37,709 nt of DNA, from positions 1 through 37,709 of the forward strand of contig JANWVR010000137.1 of the NCBI GenBank assembly GCA_025056735.1. Direction: 5' to 3'. The translations under genes were made by a program, and so were the position numbers. Below the pieces are notes generated by a model that saw nothing but the letters and a program-made list of their open reading frames with translations, was not told the DNA's origin and made no database searches. This stretch comes from Saprospiraceae bacterium. GTDB taxonomy: Bacteria > Bacteroidota > Bacteroidia > Chitinophagales > Saprospiraceae. Shown here in pieces: positions 15,983 through 24,799 of the stretch (position 1 is the first letter of the stretch; every line of letters starts with the position of its first letter).

Positions 15983-17449
15983 ATGAAAAAAATTTCAGCC
16001 ATCGCCATACTCATTGCCGCACTCTTCCTCTGGAGCGGCTGCACCAAAGACTTCGAGGAAGTCAACACCAACCCCAACGCGCCCACCTCGGTAACTTCTG
16101 GCCTGTTGCTGCCCGCCATCCAGCGCGACATGATCAGCACCCTGCTGGGCGAAACCTGGGGCATCGGCAACATCGTCATCCAACAGGTAGCAAAAAACCA
16201 GTTCGTGAACGAAGACCGCTACCTGTGGGGCGAATTGAACGCCATCTGGAACACCGGCTATTCCAAACTACGCGACGTCGAGAACATCCGCCGTTCGGCG
16301 GTCGCTAACGGCGAGAAAAACTACGAAGCCGTAGCCCTCATCTTGCGCGCCTGGATCTTCTCGCTCATCACCGACGCCTACGGCGACGTACCGTACTCCG
16401 AAGCCATTCAGGGCAAAGAGGGCGTGTACTATCCGAAATACGACCCACAGGAAACCATCTACAACGGCATTTTAGCCGACCTGAAGCGCGCCAGTGAAAT
16501 CATCGGAACCTCGGCAGAGTCCGTCAGCGGCGACATCATCTACAACGGCAACCTAAACAACTGGAAAAAGCTGGCCAACTCGCTGCGCGTCCGCTACTTG
16601 ATGCGCATCTCGCGCAAGCGCGACGTAGGCGCTGACCTGCGCAGCATCGTGGACAACCCCACGCAATACCCTATCTTCACGGGCAACGGCGACCACGGCG
16701 CTTATACCTTCCGCGCTACCAGCCCCGACCAGTTTCCGCTGCACACCACGCGTATCGGTTCGTTCAACGAATTCCGCGCCAGCAAAACGCTTGTGGATTA
16801 CCTGAAGGCCACCAACGACCCACGCATTAGCATCTTCTTCCGCCCAACGCCGGCCTCCATCGGCAAAGATACCGCTGTCATCCGCGGCATCCCCAACGGT
16901 ATGGACGACGTAACGGCCCAAACCTACTTCGGCGGTCAGCAAAACCACTCGCAGATATCCGAACTCTACTACGAGCAGGCCATCTCGCCCAAGGGCATTA
17001 GCATCGCCAAAGGCTTTATCATGTCCTACGCTGAACTGCAGTTCTGCTTAGCCGAAGCCGCTCAAAAAGGCCTCATCAGCGGCAATGCCGAAACCTTTTA
17101 CAGAAAAGGCATCGAGGCCTCTTACAACTTCTACGGCCTAACGCCAGCAGCAGACTTTTTCACCCAGCCAGCCATCGCCTTCACGGGCACCAACCAGGAA
17201 AAATTGGAGAAAATCGGCCAACAAAAGTGGGTCTCCCTCTTCTTCCAGGGCATGGAAGCCTGGTTTGACTGGCGCCGAACCGGCATCCCAAAGCTGGAGC
17301 CGGCTGTGAGCAACCAAAACAATGGTCTCATTCCAGTGCGCTTCATCTATCCGATCATCGAGCAAGCGCTCAACGCCGAAAACCGCGCCGCTGCTATCAG
17401 CCGCCAGGGCCCAGACAACATCAATACCAAAATGTGGTACCTCAAGTAA
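15983..17449 (+). CDS. SusD/RagB-family nutrient-binding lipoprotein (SusD-like 2)
   Basis: 488-aa surface lipoprotein that caps the partner SusC barrel and binds substrate. The signal peptide ends in the lipobox WSGC (Cys20), followed by the typical TKDFEEVNTNPN opening. The pattern (early NPN, MLRAWIFSLITDAYGDVPYSEA, NNWKKLANSLRVRYLMRIS, and the terminal Q..K..SLFFQGMEAWFDWRRTG block) fits the SusD-like 2 family (PF12771 from memory). Length is normal. NNC-rich codon use matches susC. A set of palindromic repeats and a terminator lie just downstream. Confidence 0.93.
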   Translation: MKKISAIAILIAALFLWSGCTKDFEEVNTNPNAPTSVTSGLLLPAIQRDMISTLLGETWGIGNIVIQQVAKNQFVNEDRYLWGELNAIWNTGYSKLRDVENIRRSAVANGEKNYEAVALILRAWIFSLITDAYGDVPYSEAIQGKEGVYYPKYDPQETIYNGILADLKRASEIIGTSAESVSGDIIYNGNLNNWKKLANSLRVRYLMRISRKRDVGADLRSIVDNPTQYPIFTGNGDHGAYTFRATSPDQFPLHTTRIGSFNEFRASKTLVDYLKATNDPRISIFFRPTPASIGKDTAVIRGIPNGMDDVTAQTYFGGQQNHSQISELYYEQAISPKGISIAKGFIMSYAELQFCLAEAAQKGLISGNAETFYRKGIEASYNFYGLTPAADFFTQPAIAFTGTNQEKLEKIGQQKWVSLFFQGMEAWFDWRRTGIPKLEPAVSNQNNGLIPVRFIYPIIEQALNAENRAAAISRQGPDNINTKMWYLK

Positions 17450-17464
17450 CTTACACCCGTACCC

Positions 17465-17534
17465 GCCAAACTCGTGTGGCCCAGTAGCGGCTAAACTTGT
17501 TTGGCCCCGTAACAGCCAAACTTGTTTGGCCGCC
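17465..17534 (+). repeat. Three 25-bp direct repeats, each a GCCAAAC-TT-GTTTGGC palindrome
   Basis: Units start at 17465, 17490 and 17515 with an exact 25-base period. Copy 3 contains the perfect dyad gccaaacttgtttggc (7-base arms, 2-base centre); copy 2 has one change in the left arm and copy 1 two changes in the right part. They begin 16 bases after the susD stop and end 25 bases before the terminator, so they belong to the 3' untranslated region of the susCD mRNA or form a protein-binding array. Confidence 0.8.
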
Positions 17535-17558
17535 TTCCCAACGAAAAACCCACCTCAC

Positions 17559-17595
17559 CTGCGCCGCCCCATCCGAGGCGGCGCAGTTTTCTTTT
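17559..17595 (+). terminator. Rho-independent terminator of the susCD unit
   Basis: The 10-bp stem ctgcgccgcc / ggcggcgcag (17559-17568 and 17577-17586) with an 8-base loop is followed by TTTTCTTTT. The remaining gap, 17596-17752, holds no gene; the only structure seen is the palindrome ggcgttttTaaaacgcc at 17700-17716. Confidence 0.85.
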
Positions 17596-17752
17596 GACAG
17601 GGTTGTCGGTCATTTAAACCAGACTACCGACAGCTCGCTCCACCCGATAAATCAGGCGGTTACAGGATGTTTGATACGCCCGCCAAAACGGAACGACACG
17701 GCGTTTTTAAAACGCCATTCTACCCGCCTGCGCAAGGTCAGTTAATCCGCGT

Positions 17753-19879
17753 TTACCGCAGCAACACCACCTCGCCGCGCAGGATTTCGCTGACGAGTTG
17801 GCCATCATCGCGCCTGTCGCGCAGCTCGAGCACCCACACGTAAACATCGGAGGGAGCCGGCGCGCCATTTTGAGTGCCATCCCACCCTTCTCCGCTCTGA
17901 AGGGACTCGAAGACTTTCTGCCCCCAGCGGTTGTAGATAACAAAGCGATAAGGATCGGCCGGGCAACGCAAACGAGGGAAGAAGCGGTCGTTTGTTCCGT
18001 CGCCGTCGGGCGTAAAAGCGTTGGCAACCAACGCGGGTTGGTAATCGGGCACCACCGAAACAGCGCCTTCTGCATTACAGCCTACCACCTGCACGCGCGT
18101 CTGGAAGCGACCGGATTGAGCATAGCAGACTTCTGGCGGCTCAACACCGGTAAAAGTATCCGGCTTACCGCCCTCAAAGCTCCAGCGGTACGTATAGCCG
18201 GGCAGCACCGTGTCTATGCGGAAGCGCACGCACTCGCCCGGGCAAACCATCGAGTCGGAAACACTGATCGTTGGCGCCGGCAAGTCGAACACGCGAACCC
18301 TGGCGATTGCACGCCGACAGCTATCGCTTTTGCTCCAGGCCGTCACCCAGTGCTCTCCTGGGCGATTGAAACAAAGCGACACGGGCTGGTCAGAGGTTAT
18401 GGGCGCCTGACCAACCACCTGCCAGGTGATCGCGCCGATGTTCGGGCCACCGGCTCGGGCAGTGAGACAGCCACCTGTACACACGACGGTGTCGCTCAGA
18501 GAAATGGCCAGGCTTTGCGTCTGGCAGAGCCACTGACGGTTGATGTTGGGTGTGGTAAAGGTGAGCGACAGGCTCTCTAACGGCCAGGCGTTGGCCTGCG
18601 GCGAGTAGGTTACCGAAGTGGCTTGAAAGGCGCTTGCATAATCGGTCAGTGAGAGCGTCCCTTCCTTTAAACAACACGAAGGCCGCTCAAAAAGCCACTC
18701 GTCGGAGCGCGTTACGACCGAGATGCGTCCCAGCGGACTCAAATTGAGGCGCTGACCGACGCTCCACAAGTAACCATCAGGAGCGAGCATTGTCTTGTAA
18801 TGCACATAGACAAGGTCGGGAACTTCGTAATTGCGCACCCACCTCACGCCAAGGTCAAGGTCATAGCGAACATATTGTTGAATTCGCTCCGAGATATCAA
18901 AACACAACAAATACTCATCGCCTCCTATTGGAATAATGTCCTGTGGCGCAGCGCCTGTGCCAGGGTTGTCGGGTCTGCGCCAGGCCGATACGACGTTGCC
19001 CTGGCCATTCAAACGCAGGAAAAAGGGTACAAACGATACCGGGCCAGGCAAGTAACTATAGCCCAGAATAAACGGTTCACCTCTCTGGCTGACCGCTAAA
19101 TCGCTCAGCACAGCCTTTCGGGCGCCATTATCTACCCGGTAACGCCTTCCCCATATCCAGTCGCCGTTGGCAGTGAATTTGAGTACGGAGAAATAGTCAG
19201 TGATGTCGTTGATGTTAAAATTGCGCACCGTGGCATACAAATGACCATCCGATGACAGCGCTAAGCGAGTGGCCTCGCTGACAATGCCTACCGCGCCGTC
19301 GCTATACGTCCTGTGCCAGAGCAAGTCACCCGAAAAACTTAGTTTAGCAATGCTAAGGGCATTGCCTGCGCGACCGCCCAAGTAGATCCCATCCGGCCGC
19401 ATCAAAGCGTAAGAGTAGAAAATCGGAGTGTCGTTCGTCCCTGGATAGCGTTGCCACACAATGGAGCCGTCATTGGCTGAAATCTCGGCAATCAGCGTGC
19501 GATTGCGCACCAGAAGGCCGCCTCCCGGCACCTTGATGTGAAACAACACCAGCGCATTGCCGTTGGGGAGCGGGTACAGGTACACCGTCTCCACCCACGA
19601 ACCCGACACCGGCGGGTTGGAAACCCGGTACAGACGCCGCCAGACCACATCGCCCTGCGAGTTCAATCCAATGAGCAGGTTGGCTTCGTTAAGGGAAAGC
19701 GCGCCATACGAACAAACAATGGCGCCGCCTCCAGCCAGCGGACACACCCATTCTAAGGCTGTATCGTCGGACGGACTGTGTATGCCCGCTCCTGTGTAGG
19801 TCGCCTGCCAGGTCTGAGCAACTGCACTCCAACCCATTAGAAGGCCAACCCAAAACGGCAAAAATGATTTTACAGACAT
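17753..19879 (-). CDS. Large exported protein with PKD-like and gliding-motility C-terminal (T9SS) domains
   Basis: 708 aa starting MSVKSFLPFWVGLLMGWSAVAQ, a signal peptide; this start is preferred to 19921, which adds 14 residues in front of it. The N-terminal half (to about residue 420) reads as a repetitive beta-propeller-like series (GDVVWRRLYRV, GSIVWQRYPG, GDLLWHRTYSDG, GDWIWGRRYRV). Next come Cys-rich Ig/PKD-like modules, then the C-terminal NAFTPDGDGTNDRFFP...IYNRWGQKVFES...GWDGTQNG...DVYVWVLELRD...GEVVLLR, which is the gliding-motility-associated (CHU_C, TIGR04131) domain used as a type IX sorting signal. The product should be secreted or surface-bound; ligand unknown. No -7 box was recognised upstream (19880-20056 holds no gene). 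Confidence 0.88.
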   Translation of the reverse strand: MSVKSFLPFWVGLLMGWSAVAQTWQATYTGAGIHSPSDDTALEWVCPLAGGGAIVCSYGALSLNEANLLIGLNSQGDVVWRRLYRVSNPPVSGSWVETVYLYPLPNGNALVLFHIKVPGGGLLVRNRTLIAEISANDGSIVWQRYPGTNDTPIFYSYALMRPDGIYLGGRAGNALSIAKLSFSGDLLWHRTYSDGAVGIVSEATRLALSSDGHLYATVRNFNINDITDYFSVLKFTANGDWIWGRRYRVDNGARKAVLSDLAVSQRGEPFILGYSYLPGPVSFVPFFLRLNGQGNVVSAWRRPDNPGTGAAPQDIIPIGGDEYLLCFDISERIQQYVRYDLDLGVRWVRNYEVPDLVYVHYKTMLAPDGYLWSVGQRLNLSPLGRISVVTRSDEWLFERPSCCLKEGTLSLTDYASAFQATSVTYSPQANAWPLESLSLTFTTPNINRQWLCQTQSLAISLSDTVVCTGGCLTARAGGPNIGAITWQVVGQAPITSDQPVSLCFNRPGEHWVTAWSKSDSCRRAIARVRVFDLPAPTISVSDSMVCPGECVRFRIDTVLPGYTYRWSFEGGKPDTFTGVEPPEVCYAQSGRFQTRVQVVGCNAEGAVSVVPDYQPALVANAFTPDGDGTNDRFFPRLRCPADPYRFVIYNRWGQKVFESLQSGEGWDGTQNGAPAPSDVYVWVLELRDRRDDGQLVSEILRGEVVLLR

Positions 19880-20056
19880 AGCAGCGTATTTTTTGATTTC
19901 ATTGGGAAACATCACCCCCATGGTGCGGTTTTGCCAGTTTTGGTCAAAAGCCCATTTTCCCTGTTGCTAAGGTCAGACAATCGCCTTTGAAATACGCACG
20001 AGTAGTCCGCGCACTGCGCAGACAACGTTCTTCAAAGAAACCACAGAGGACGCAAA

Positions 20057-21499
20057 TTACCGCTTTTTCTTTCGCTTAGCCTCTTCCTCAATGACGCGTT
20101 CCCAGGCCTCGATTTCGCGCAATTTTCGATGGTACTGAAAATGGCGCCACCACTTGCCGAGGAGTTTATGGAAAGCGATGAGCAGGAACAGCGCAGTGCT
20201 CAGGGCCAGAATGAGCGGCCAGCGATTGGGCTTATCTATTTGGATGGCGTCTATTTCGCGCAGGAGCAGGGTGCTGAAGTCGCCCGTGTAAACTTCTAAG
20301 GTGTGCGGGCCGTCCTTACAGACCGTGCAGGCCGCCTTGCTCAACGTAAGAGTAGTATCTGTCTGAGAAACTAAGTAACGCATGCGCGTAACGCGCTCCT
20401 GAAGCAAATAGACCATGAAGGGCGGCGTTCCGCCGACAAGGCGGAGCGTAAAGGCATCTTTGGTCTGGGCGGCCAGGACAACCTGCACCTTTTCAAACGG
20501 CTGCAGGAGGCGGGGGCGGTTAAAGGGGACACTTTTGCCAGCGTCGGACAATACGAAGGTGGTTGCTGTGTCGCTCAGCGCGCTCAGGGTAAGCTGGAAG
20601 CGACCTGGGGCGATATTTTTCAATTCCCATTGCCAGCGGTTAGCCTGAGCAGTATCAATGACGGGCCGTACGGCGTAGTCAAGCACGTAAGAGACTTTTT
20701 TGGCGCCTTGAGGTTGGGGCAGGCTGGCGCTAAGCGGCACAGCGCGCAGGGCGCTTTGGACGTTGGGCGATTGTGGATTAGTGGTTCGATACTGGTCTAA
20801 GAAGTCAATGAAGGCGCGAATCCGCTGAGCTGAGTCGGGTTCGCTGCTTGCTTTTGCATAAGCCTCGTTTTCCGCCTGTTGGGCGGGGGTGGATGTGGGC
20901 GTTTGTGGGGCCGTGGGGGCAGCCGCAGGTTTGGTTGTCGTGTCTGAAGCAGGTGTTGCGGGCGTTGCTGCTGTTGTTGGCGCAGGCGTTGCGCTGGAGG
21001 GTGTAAAGCCCAGCGTTGTTGGCGCGCCCGAAGCGAGCACTTCTACGGTACCCTCAGGTGTTCGGCGCCACACTTTGGGCGTCAGGGTAAGGGTGGCGTT
21101 GCCACCGCCGACGGACTGAAATCGCTGGAAATGCCGCAAGCCGCGCGCGCGCTTTTCACCCTCGGTGGGGGCCAGCGTACTGCCGCCGTGGCGATACTGG
21201 AAGCCGAGGAGCAGCTCCACTTCCGGCGGTGGCGCCTCGTCGGGAAAGCGGAACTGCACTTCGAGGTCGAAGGCATTTCCCTTAGAAAAGTCTAAAGTAT
21301 GTGCCGTCGCATTCGCATACGAGCTGCCGGCATGCTTGACATTCCAACTTGCCTCGACGCGGTAGCTTTTGCCGTCTATAGCAAAAACAAAGGTCTGCTG
21401 TGCTCGGAGCGGCAGAGCAATGAGCAGGCACAAGATGCTCCAGACAAGAGAGAGCCAGACTGCTTTATGTGTAACGAAAAGGGCGTGGATGCTTCTCAT
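20057..21499 (-). CDS. Unrecognised membrane-anchored protein with Pro/Thr/Ala-rich linker
   Basis: 480 aa. An N-terminal signal segment (about 13-33, ending LRAQ) precedes a beta-rich domain (about 34-165), a low-complexity Pro/Thr/Ala linker (about 167-215), a second beta-rich domain (about 250-410) containing TLSKAACTVCKDGPHTLEVYTG, one transmembrane helix (NRWPLILALSTALFLLIAF, about 424-442) and a basic cytoplasmic tail ending EEAKRKKKR. The layout is that of a periplasmic protein with a C-terminal anchor. I do not recognise the family. It follows the M1 peptidase gene by 39 bases and is probably on the metK transcript. Confidence 0.75.
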   Translation of the reverse strand: MRSIHALFVTHKAVWLSLVWSILCLLIALPLRAQQTFVFAIDGKSYRVEASWNVKHAGSSYANATAHTLDFSKGNAFDLEVQFRFPDEAPPPEVELLLGFQYRHGGSTLAPTEGEKRARGLRHFQRFQSVGGGNATLTLTPKVWRRTPEGTVEVLASGAPTTLGFTPSSATPAPTTAATPATPASDTTTKPAAAPTAPQTPTSTPAQQAENEAYAKASSEPDSAQRIRAFIDFLDQYRTTNPQSPNVQSALRAVPLSASLPQPQGAKKVSYVLDYAVRPVIDTAQANRWQWELKNIAPGRFQLTLSALSDTATTFVLSDAGKSVPFNRPRLLQPFEKVQVVLAAQTKDAFTLRLVGGTPPFMVYLLQERVTRMRYLVSQTDTTLTLSKAACTVCKDGPHTLEVYTGDFSTLLLREIDAIQIDKPNRWPLILALSTALFLLIAFHKLLGKWWRHFQYHRKLREIEAWERVIEEEAKRKKKR

Positions 21500-21538
21500 A
21501 CGTGCGAGGCGTTTCGTCGGCGAAGCAAATCCTGCGGA

Positions 21539-23392
21539 TTAGCGCGGCCAAACGTTGTTGCTGGCATCAGCGTCGGATATCTGCGGATGGCCCAACTGCA
21601 CCTGCCGAACAGCAAGGCGCTTTTTGAGCGGCACGACAAAAATACGGCGTCCGCCTTTCCATACGTCGGCAGTGTGCCAAAAGGTTTGTTGCGTACCGTC
21701 TGCGTAGGTAATCGTGCCGCTAACGGTTTGCGGCATCGTGCCTGTGTTTTCAATGACCACCCTCTTTTTCGTAACACCTGCCACCGACAAATCGGGATAA
21801 CCCCAATCAAAGAACCAGGGTTTCCAAAACCAATCTAAATTTTCGCCTGCAACAGCATTCCAGGTAAAAAAGAAGTCAAAAGGCTGCGGGTGTTTGCCCT
21901 TCCAGCGCTCAATGTATTCGGTCATGCAGCGATGAAAGCGCTCGTAGCCCAGCATCTGGTAGAGCGCAAAATAGGCAGCCTGGGGGCGGTTGTATGCTGC
22001 TACTCGATAAGCTGGATTGGCCAGATGCCGCGATGGTACCATGGGCGGCATGTCGGCGTCGGTGCCGGCAAAATCCGGATAATTGCGCAGTCGGCCCGTA
22101 GATTTTCCCTCCAAGGAGTCTGTAACGAGTACGTCCAGAAAGGCTGCCCAGCCCTCGTCCATCCAGGCGTAGTCTTGCTCGTTGATGCCCATCAGGAAAG
22201 GGAAGTACGTGTGGGCAGTTTCGTGCACGGTCAGGCCCACAGGGCTGCCAGGATGTGTGCTACCGTTGTTGCACATCATGGGAAACTCCATGCCGCCGCT
22301 GCCGTTGAAGACCGTCATCGTCGGGTATGGATATGGATAACCCGGCAACCAGCGCGACATGAGGTGCAAGGCATCGGCAGCCGCCCGACACACGCGCTTG
22401 AAGTCCGGCGAGGCAGGCTTGTAGGCAGCGCTCACAAAGGCCCGGCGCCCGGTATTGGGCTCCACTACGGTCGAAACAGCGTCCCACAAGTAGTAGCTGC
22501 TGGTGGCAAAGGCAAAATCGGGCACGTTCTCGGCCCTGAACTCGAAGGTGTGCGTATCCGAAGCGCGAAAAAAGGGCGCTTTACTGGCGTAGTCTTCCTT
22601 AGAAAAAATAGCCAGCACCGAGTCGGACGTCTGCGCGCGCTGGTAACGCCGGTAGAACTCGTCTTGCAAGACTTCCTGCGGGTTTTGCCAAACGCCAGTG
22701 GCCCAGACCATAACGTGGGCAGGCGTGGTAATGCGCACCCAATAGTCTGCAAAATCGTTGTACATTTCTTGCAGACCTGTGTAGGGTGCGTCAGCCCAGC
22801 CGCGCAGGTCGTCGTACACGGCTATTTGCGGGTACCAGTAGGGCACAAACCAGGTAGTGGAGTCATAAACGCCTTCACGCGGGGCGCCGGCAGCGGGCGG
22901 CATCTCAAAGCGCCAGGCGATGGATAGCTGCAAAGACTGGCCGGGCAGTTGCGCTTCCTCCAGAGGGACGTCTAAAAACGTCGCAAAGCGTCGCCAGCGG
23001 CTTTTTTCGATGGCTATGCCGTTGACGCGCAGTTCGGTTACTTCAACGCCCTCGTCCGTTACTGCCTTTGGGTTGAGGTCGAAGGCGCGCGGCGCGTTCT
23101 TGCGGTAGAGGTCGTGCGCCAGTTTGAGGCGGATGAACTTGAGCGTATCCGGGCTGCGATTGAAGTAGCGAATGTCGGCCTGGCCGCTCACGGTGCGTTC
23201 GGGCAGCAAAAGCGACGCTGATATGCGGTATTCGGCTCGGTTTTGCCAGTACTTTGGCCCTGGGCGGCCGTCCCAGGAGCGCGTTTGCTTCGCATAGGCA
23301 CGCTGGAGGTTGCGCGGCATGTAGAGCGCTTGCGCCGACGCCTTCACGGCTGTGGCGAGACACAGACAGAGCAGTAACGTGTTTTTCAGCAT
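21539..23392 (-). CDS. Secreted M1-family metallopeptidase
   Basis: 617 aa from ATG 23392, starting with a signal peptide (MLKNTLLLCLCLATAVKASAQ). The gluzincin zinc site is intact: HETAH (H390, E391, H394) with the third ligand E413 in MDEGWAAF, and the upstream GSGGMEFPMM corresponds to the GAMEN exopeptidase motif. The product is likely an exported aminopeptidase-like enzyme. The longer frame to 23434 would overlap metK; from 23392 the gap to the metK stop is 4 bases, so the two are probably co-transcribed. The domain after the catalytic part ends in a beta-sandwich-like stretch (PQTVSGTITYADGTQQTFW). Confidence 0.9.
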   Translation of the reverse strand: MLKNTLLLCLCLATAVKASAQALYMPRNLQRAYAKQTRSWDGRPGPKYWQNRAEYRISASLLLPERTVSGQADIRYFNRSPDTLKFIRLKLAHDLYRKNAPRAFDLNPKAVTDEGVEVTELRVNGIAIEKSRWRRFATFLDVPLEEAQLPGQSLQLSIAWRFEMPPAAGAPREGVYDSTTWFVPYWYPQIAVYDDLRGWADAPYTGLQEMYNDFADYWVRITTPAHVMVWATGVWQNPQEVLQDEFYRRYQRAQTSDSVLAIFSKEDYASKAPFFRASDTHTFEFRAENVPDFAFATSSYYLWDAVSTVVEPNTGRRAFVSAAYKPASPDFKRVCRAAADALHLMSRWLPGYPYPYPTMTVFNGSGGMEFPMMCNNGSTHPGSPVGLTVHETAHTYFPFLMGINEQDYAWMDEGWAAFLDVLVTDSLEGKSTGRLRNYPDFAGTDADMPPMVPSRHLANPAYRVAAYNRPQAAYFALYQMLGYERFHRCMTEYIERWKGKHPQPFDFFFTWNAVAGENLDWFWKPWFFDWGYPDLSVAGVTKKRVVIENTGTMPQTVSGTITYADGTQQTFWHTADVWKGGRRIFVVPLKKRLAVRQVQLGHPQISDADASNNVWPR

Positions 23393-23396
23393 GTTC

Positions 23397-24641
23397 TCAG
23401 AGACCGAAGGCGCGGCGGATGTCGTCCACGGCATCTAATTTTTCCCACGTGAAGGTTTCCACTTCACGCGGCGTTGCCTGGCCGTTTTCGCCGAAGAGCA
23501 CCGTCTTTTTTTGAGGGGTGCGCCCAAAATGGCCGTAGGCTGCTGTTTCAGAGAAGATTGGATTTTTCAATCCCAGACGTCTGACGATGGCTGCCGGGCG
23601 CAGGTCGAAGATTTCCAGGAGGCGGCGTGCAATTTTGCCATCGTTCAGGCCTCTGACACGGCAGGTGCCGTAGGTGTTAACATAAAGGCCCACGGGCTGC
23701 GCTACGCCAATGGCGTAGGCGACCTGGACAAGGGCTTGCTCGCACAGCCCTGCAGCCACGAGGTTCTTGGCGATGTAGCGCATAGCGTACGCTGCCGAGC
23801 GGTCCACCTTAGAAGGATCCTTGCCGCTAAAGGCACCGCCGCCGTGCGCGCCCTTGCCGCCGTAGGTGTCCACAATGATTTTGCGGCCCGTCAGGCCCGT
23901 ATCGCCGTGTGGCCCGCCAATGACGAACTTACCCGTTGGGTTGATGAAGTAACGAATATTCTGGGTAAAGAGCCGCTGCAGGCGCGCCGGCAAGCGCTTT
24001 TTGACGCGCGGGATAAGGATACGCTGCACATCGCGGGCAATACGCTCCTGATTGACGTTCTCATCGTGTTGCGTGCTCAGCACAATGGTGTCAATGCGGC
24101 GCGGAATATGCCGGTCGCTGTACTCTACCGTTACCTGGCTCTTGGCGTCGGGGCGCAGGTATTTCATTTGCTTGCCCTCATGGCGGATTTCAGAGAGGTT
24201 AAGCAGCAGCTGATGCGATAACTCTAAAGCCAGCGGCATGTAGTTGTCGGTTTCGTTAGTGGCATATCCAAACATCATGCCCTGGTCGCCGGCGCCCTGT
24301 TCGTCTTCGCTGCGACCAACGTCCACGCCCTGAGCGATGTCAGGGCTTTGTTCGTGTAGGGCGCTAATAATGCCGCAGCTCTGGGCCTCAAACTGGTACT
24401 CAGCGCGCGTATAGCCAATGCGCTGGATGGTGCGGCGCGCCACCTCTTGTACGTCCACATAAGCGCGCGAGCGCACCTCGCCAGCCACGACGACCAATCC
24501 CGTCGTCACTAATGTTTCGCAGGCGACTTTAGCGTCCGGATCAAGGCGTAAAAACTCGTCTAATATGGCGTCGCTAATCTGATCGGCGATTTTGTCGGGG
24601 TGTCCTTCCGACACCGACTCGGAGGTGAATAAGTAAGGCAT
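23397..24641 (-). CDS. metK: S-adenosylmethionine synthetase
   Basis: Makes SAM from methionine and ATP. Hallmarks are all present: [21 protein letters not shown] (N-terminal methionine/ATP-binding block), [12 protein letters not shown] (the family hexapeptide region), [19 protein letters not shown] and the P-loop-like [16 protein letters not shown]. Length of 414 aa is within the usual range. A -7 box TACCTTTG sits 69 bases upstream. The 158-base leader region was read for a SAM riboswitch; I see no convincing one. The gene leads an apparent operon with an M1 peptidase and a membrane protein. Confidence 0.97.
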   Translation of the reverse strand: MPYLFTSESVSEGHPDKIADQISDAILDEFLRLDPDAKVACETLVTTGLVVVAGEVRSRAYVDVQEVARRTIQRIGYTRAEYQFEAQSCGIISALHEQSPDIAQGVDVGRSEDEQGAGDQGMMFGYATNETDNYMPLALELSHQLLLNLSEIRHEGKQMKYLRPDAKSQVTVEYSDRHIPRRIDTIVLSTQHDENVNQERIARDVQRILIPRVKKRLPARLQRLFTQNIRYFINPTGKFVIGGPHGDTGLTGRKIIVDTYGGKGAHGGGAFSGKDPSKVDRSAAYAMRYIAKNLVAAGLCEQALVQVAYAIGVAQPVGLYVNTYGTCRVRGLNDGKIARRLLEIFDLRPAAIVRRLGLKNPIFSETAAYGHFGRTPQKKTVLFGENGQATPREVETFTWEKLDAVDDIRRAFGL

Positions 24642-24709
24642 GTGGGTGATGTGGTTGTAATTTTTAACGGAAAAAAATGGACAGGGTGCGCTGCTTTTCT
24701 AAAGCCGCG

Positions 24710-24717
24710 CAAAGGTA
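24710..24717 (-). promoter_or_regulatory. -7 promoter box for metK
   Basis: The minus strand reads TACCTTTG, an exact fit to TAnnTTTG, 68 bases before the metK ATG at 24641. It would give a leader of about 60 bases. A TTG lies upstream but at 14 bases spacing, shorter than the usual 19-21, so the -33 half is weak. Confidence 0.55.
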
Positions 24718-24799
24718 GGCATTCGCGCCCGCAAAAAAGGGCCTCGACCGAACATTGTTGGCGTTAAAAGGAATTTTCCGACGCAAAGCCGACAAATAC

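Noticed and set aside
17700-17716. Palindrome ggcgttttTaaaacgcc as a terminator for the minus-strand T9SS-domain gene
   Set aside because: The stem has essentially no loop and no following T-tract on the minus strand; chance AT-rich palindrome is likely.
21890-22927. 345-codon plus-strand frame opposite the M1 peptidase gene
   Set aside because: Low-complexity His/Val/Gly-rich shadow; the opposite strand encodes HETAH and GGMEF.
24642-24799. Possible SAM riboswitch upstream of metK
   Set aside because: The metK leader predicted from the -7 box is only about 60 bases and shows no conserved SAM aptamer core or paired helices by eye.
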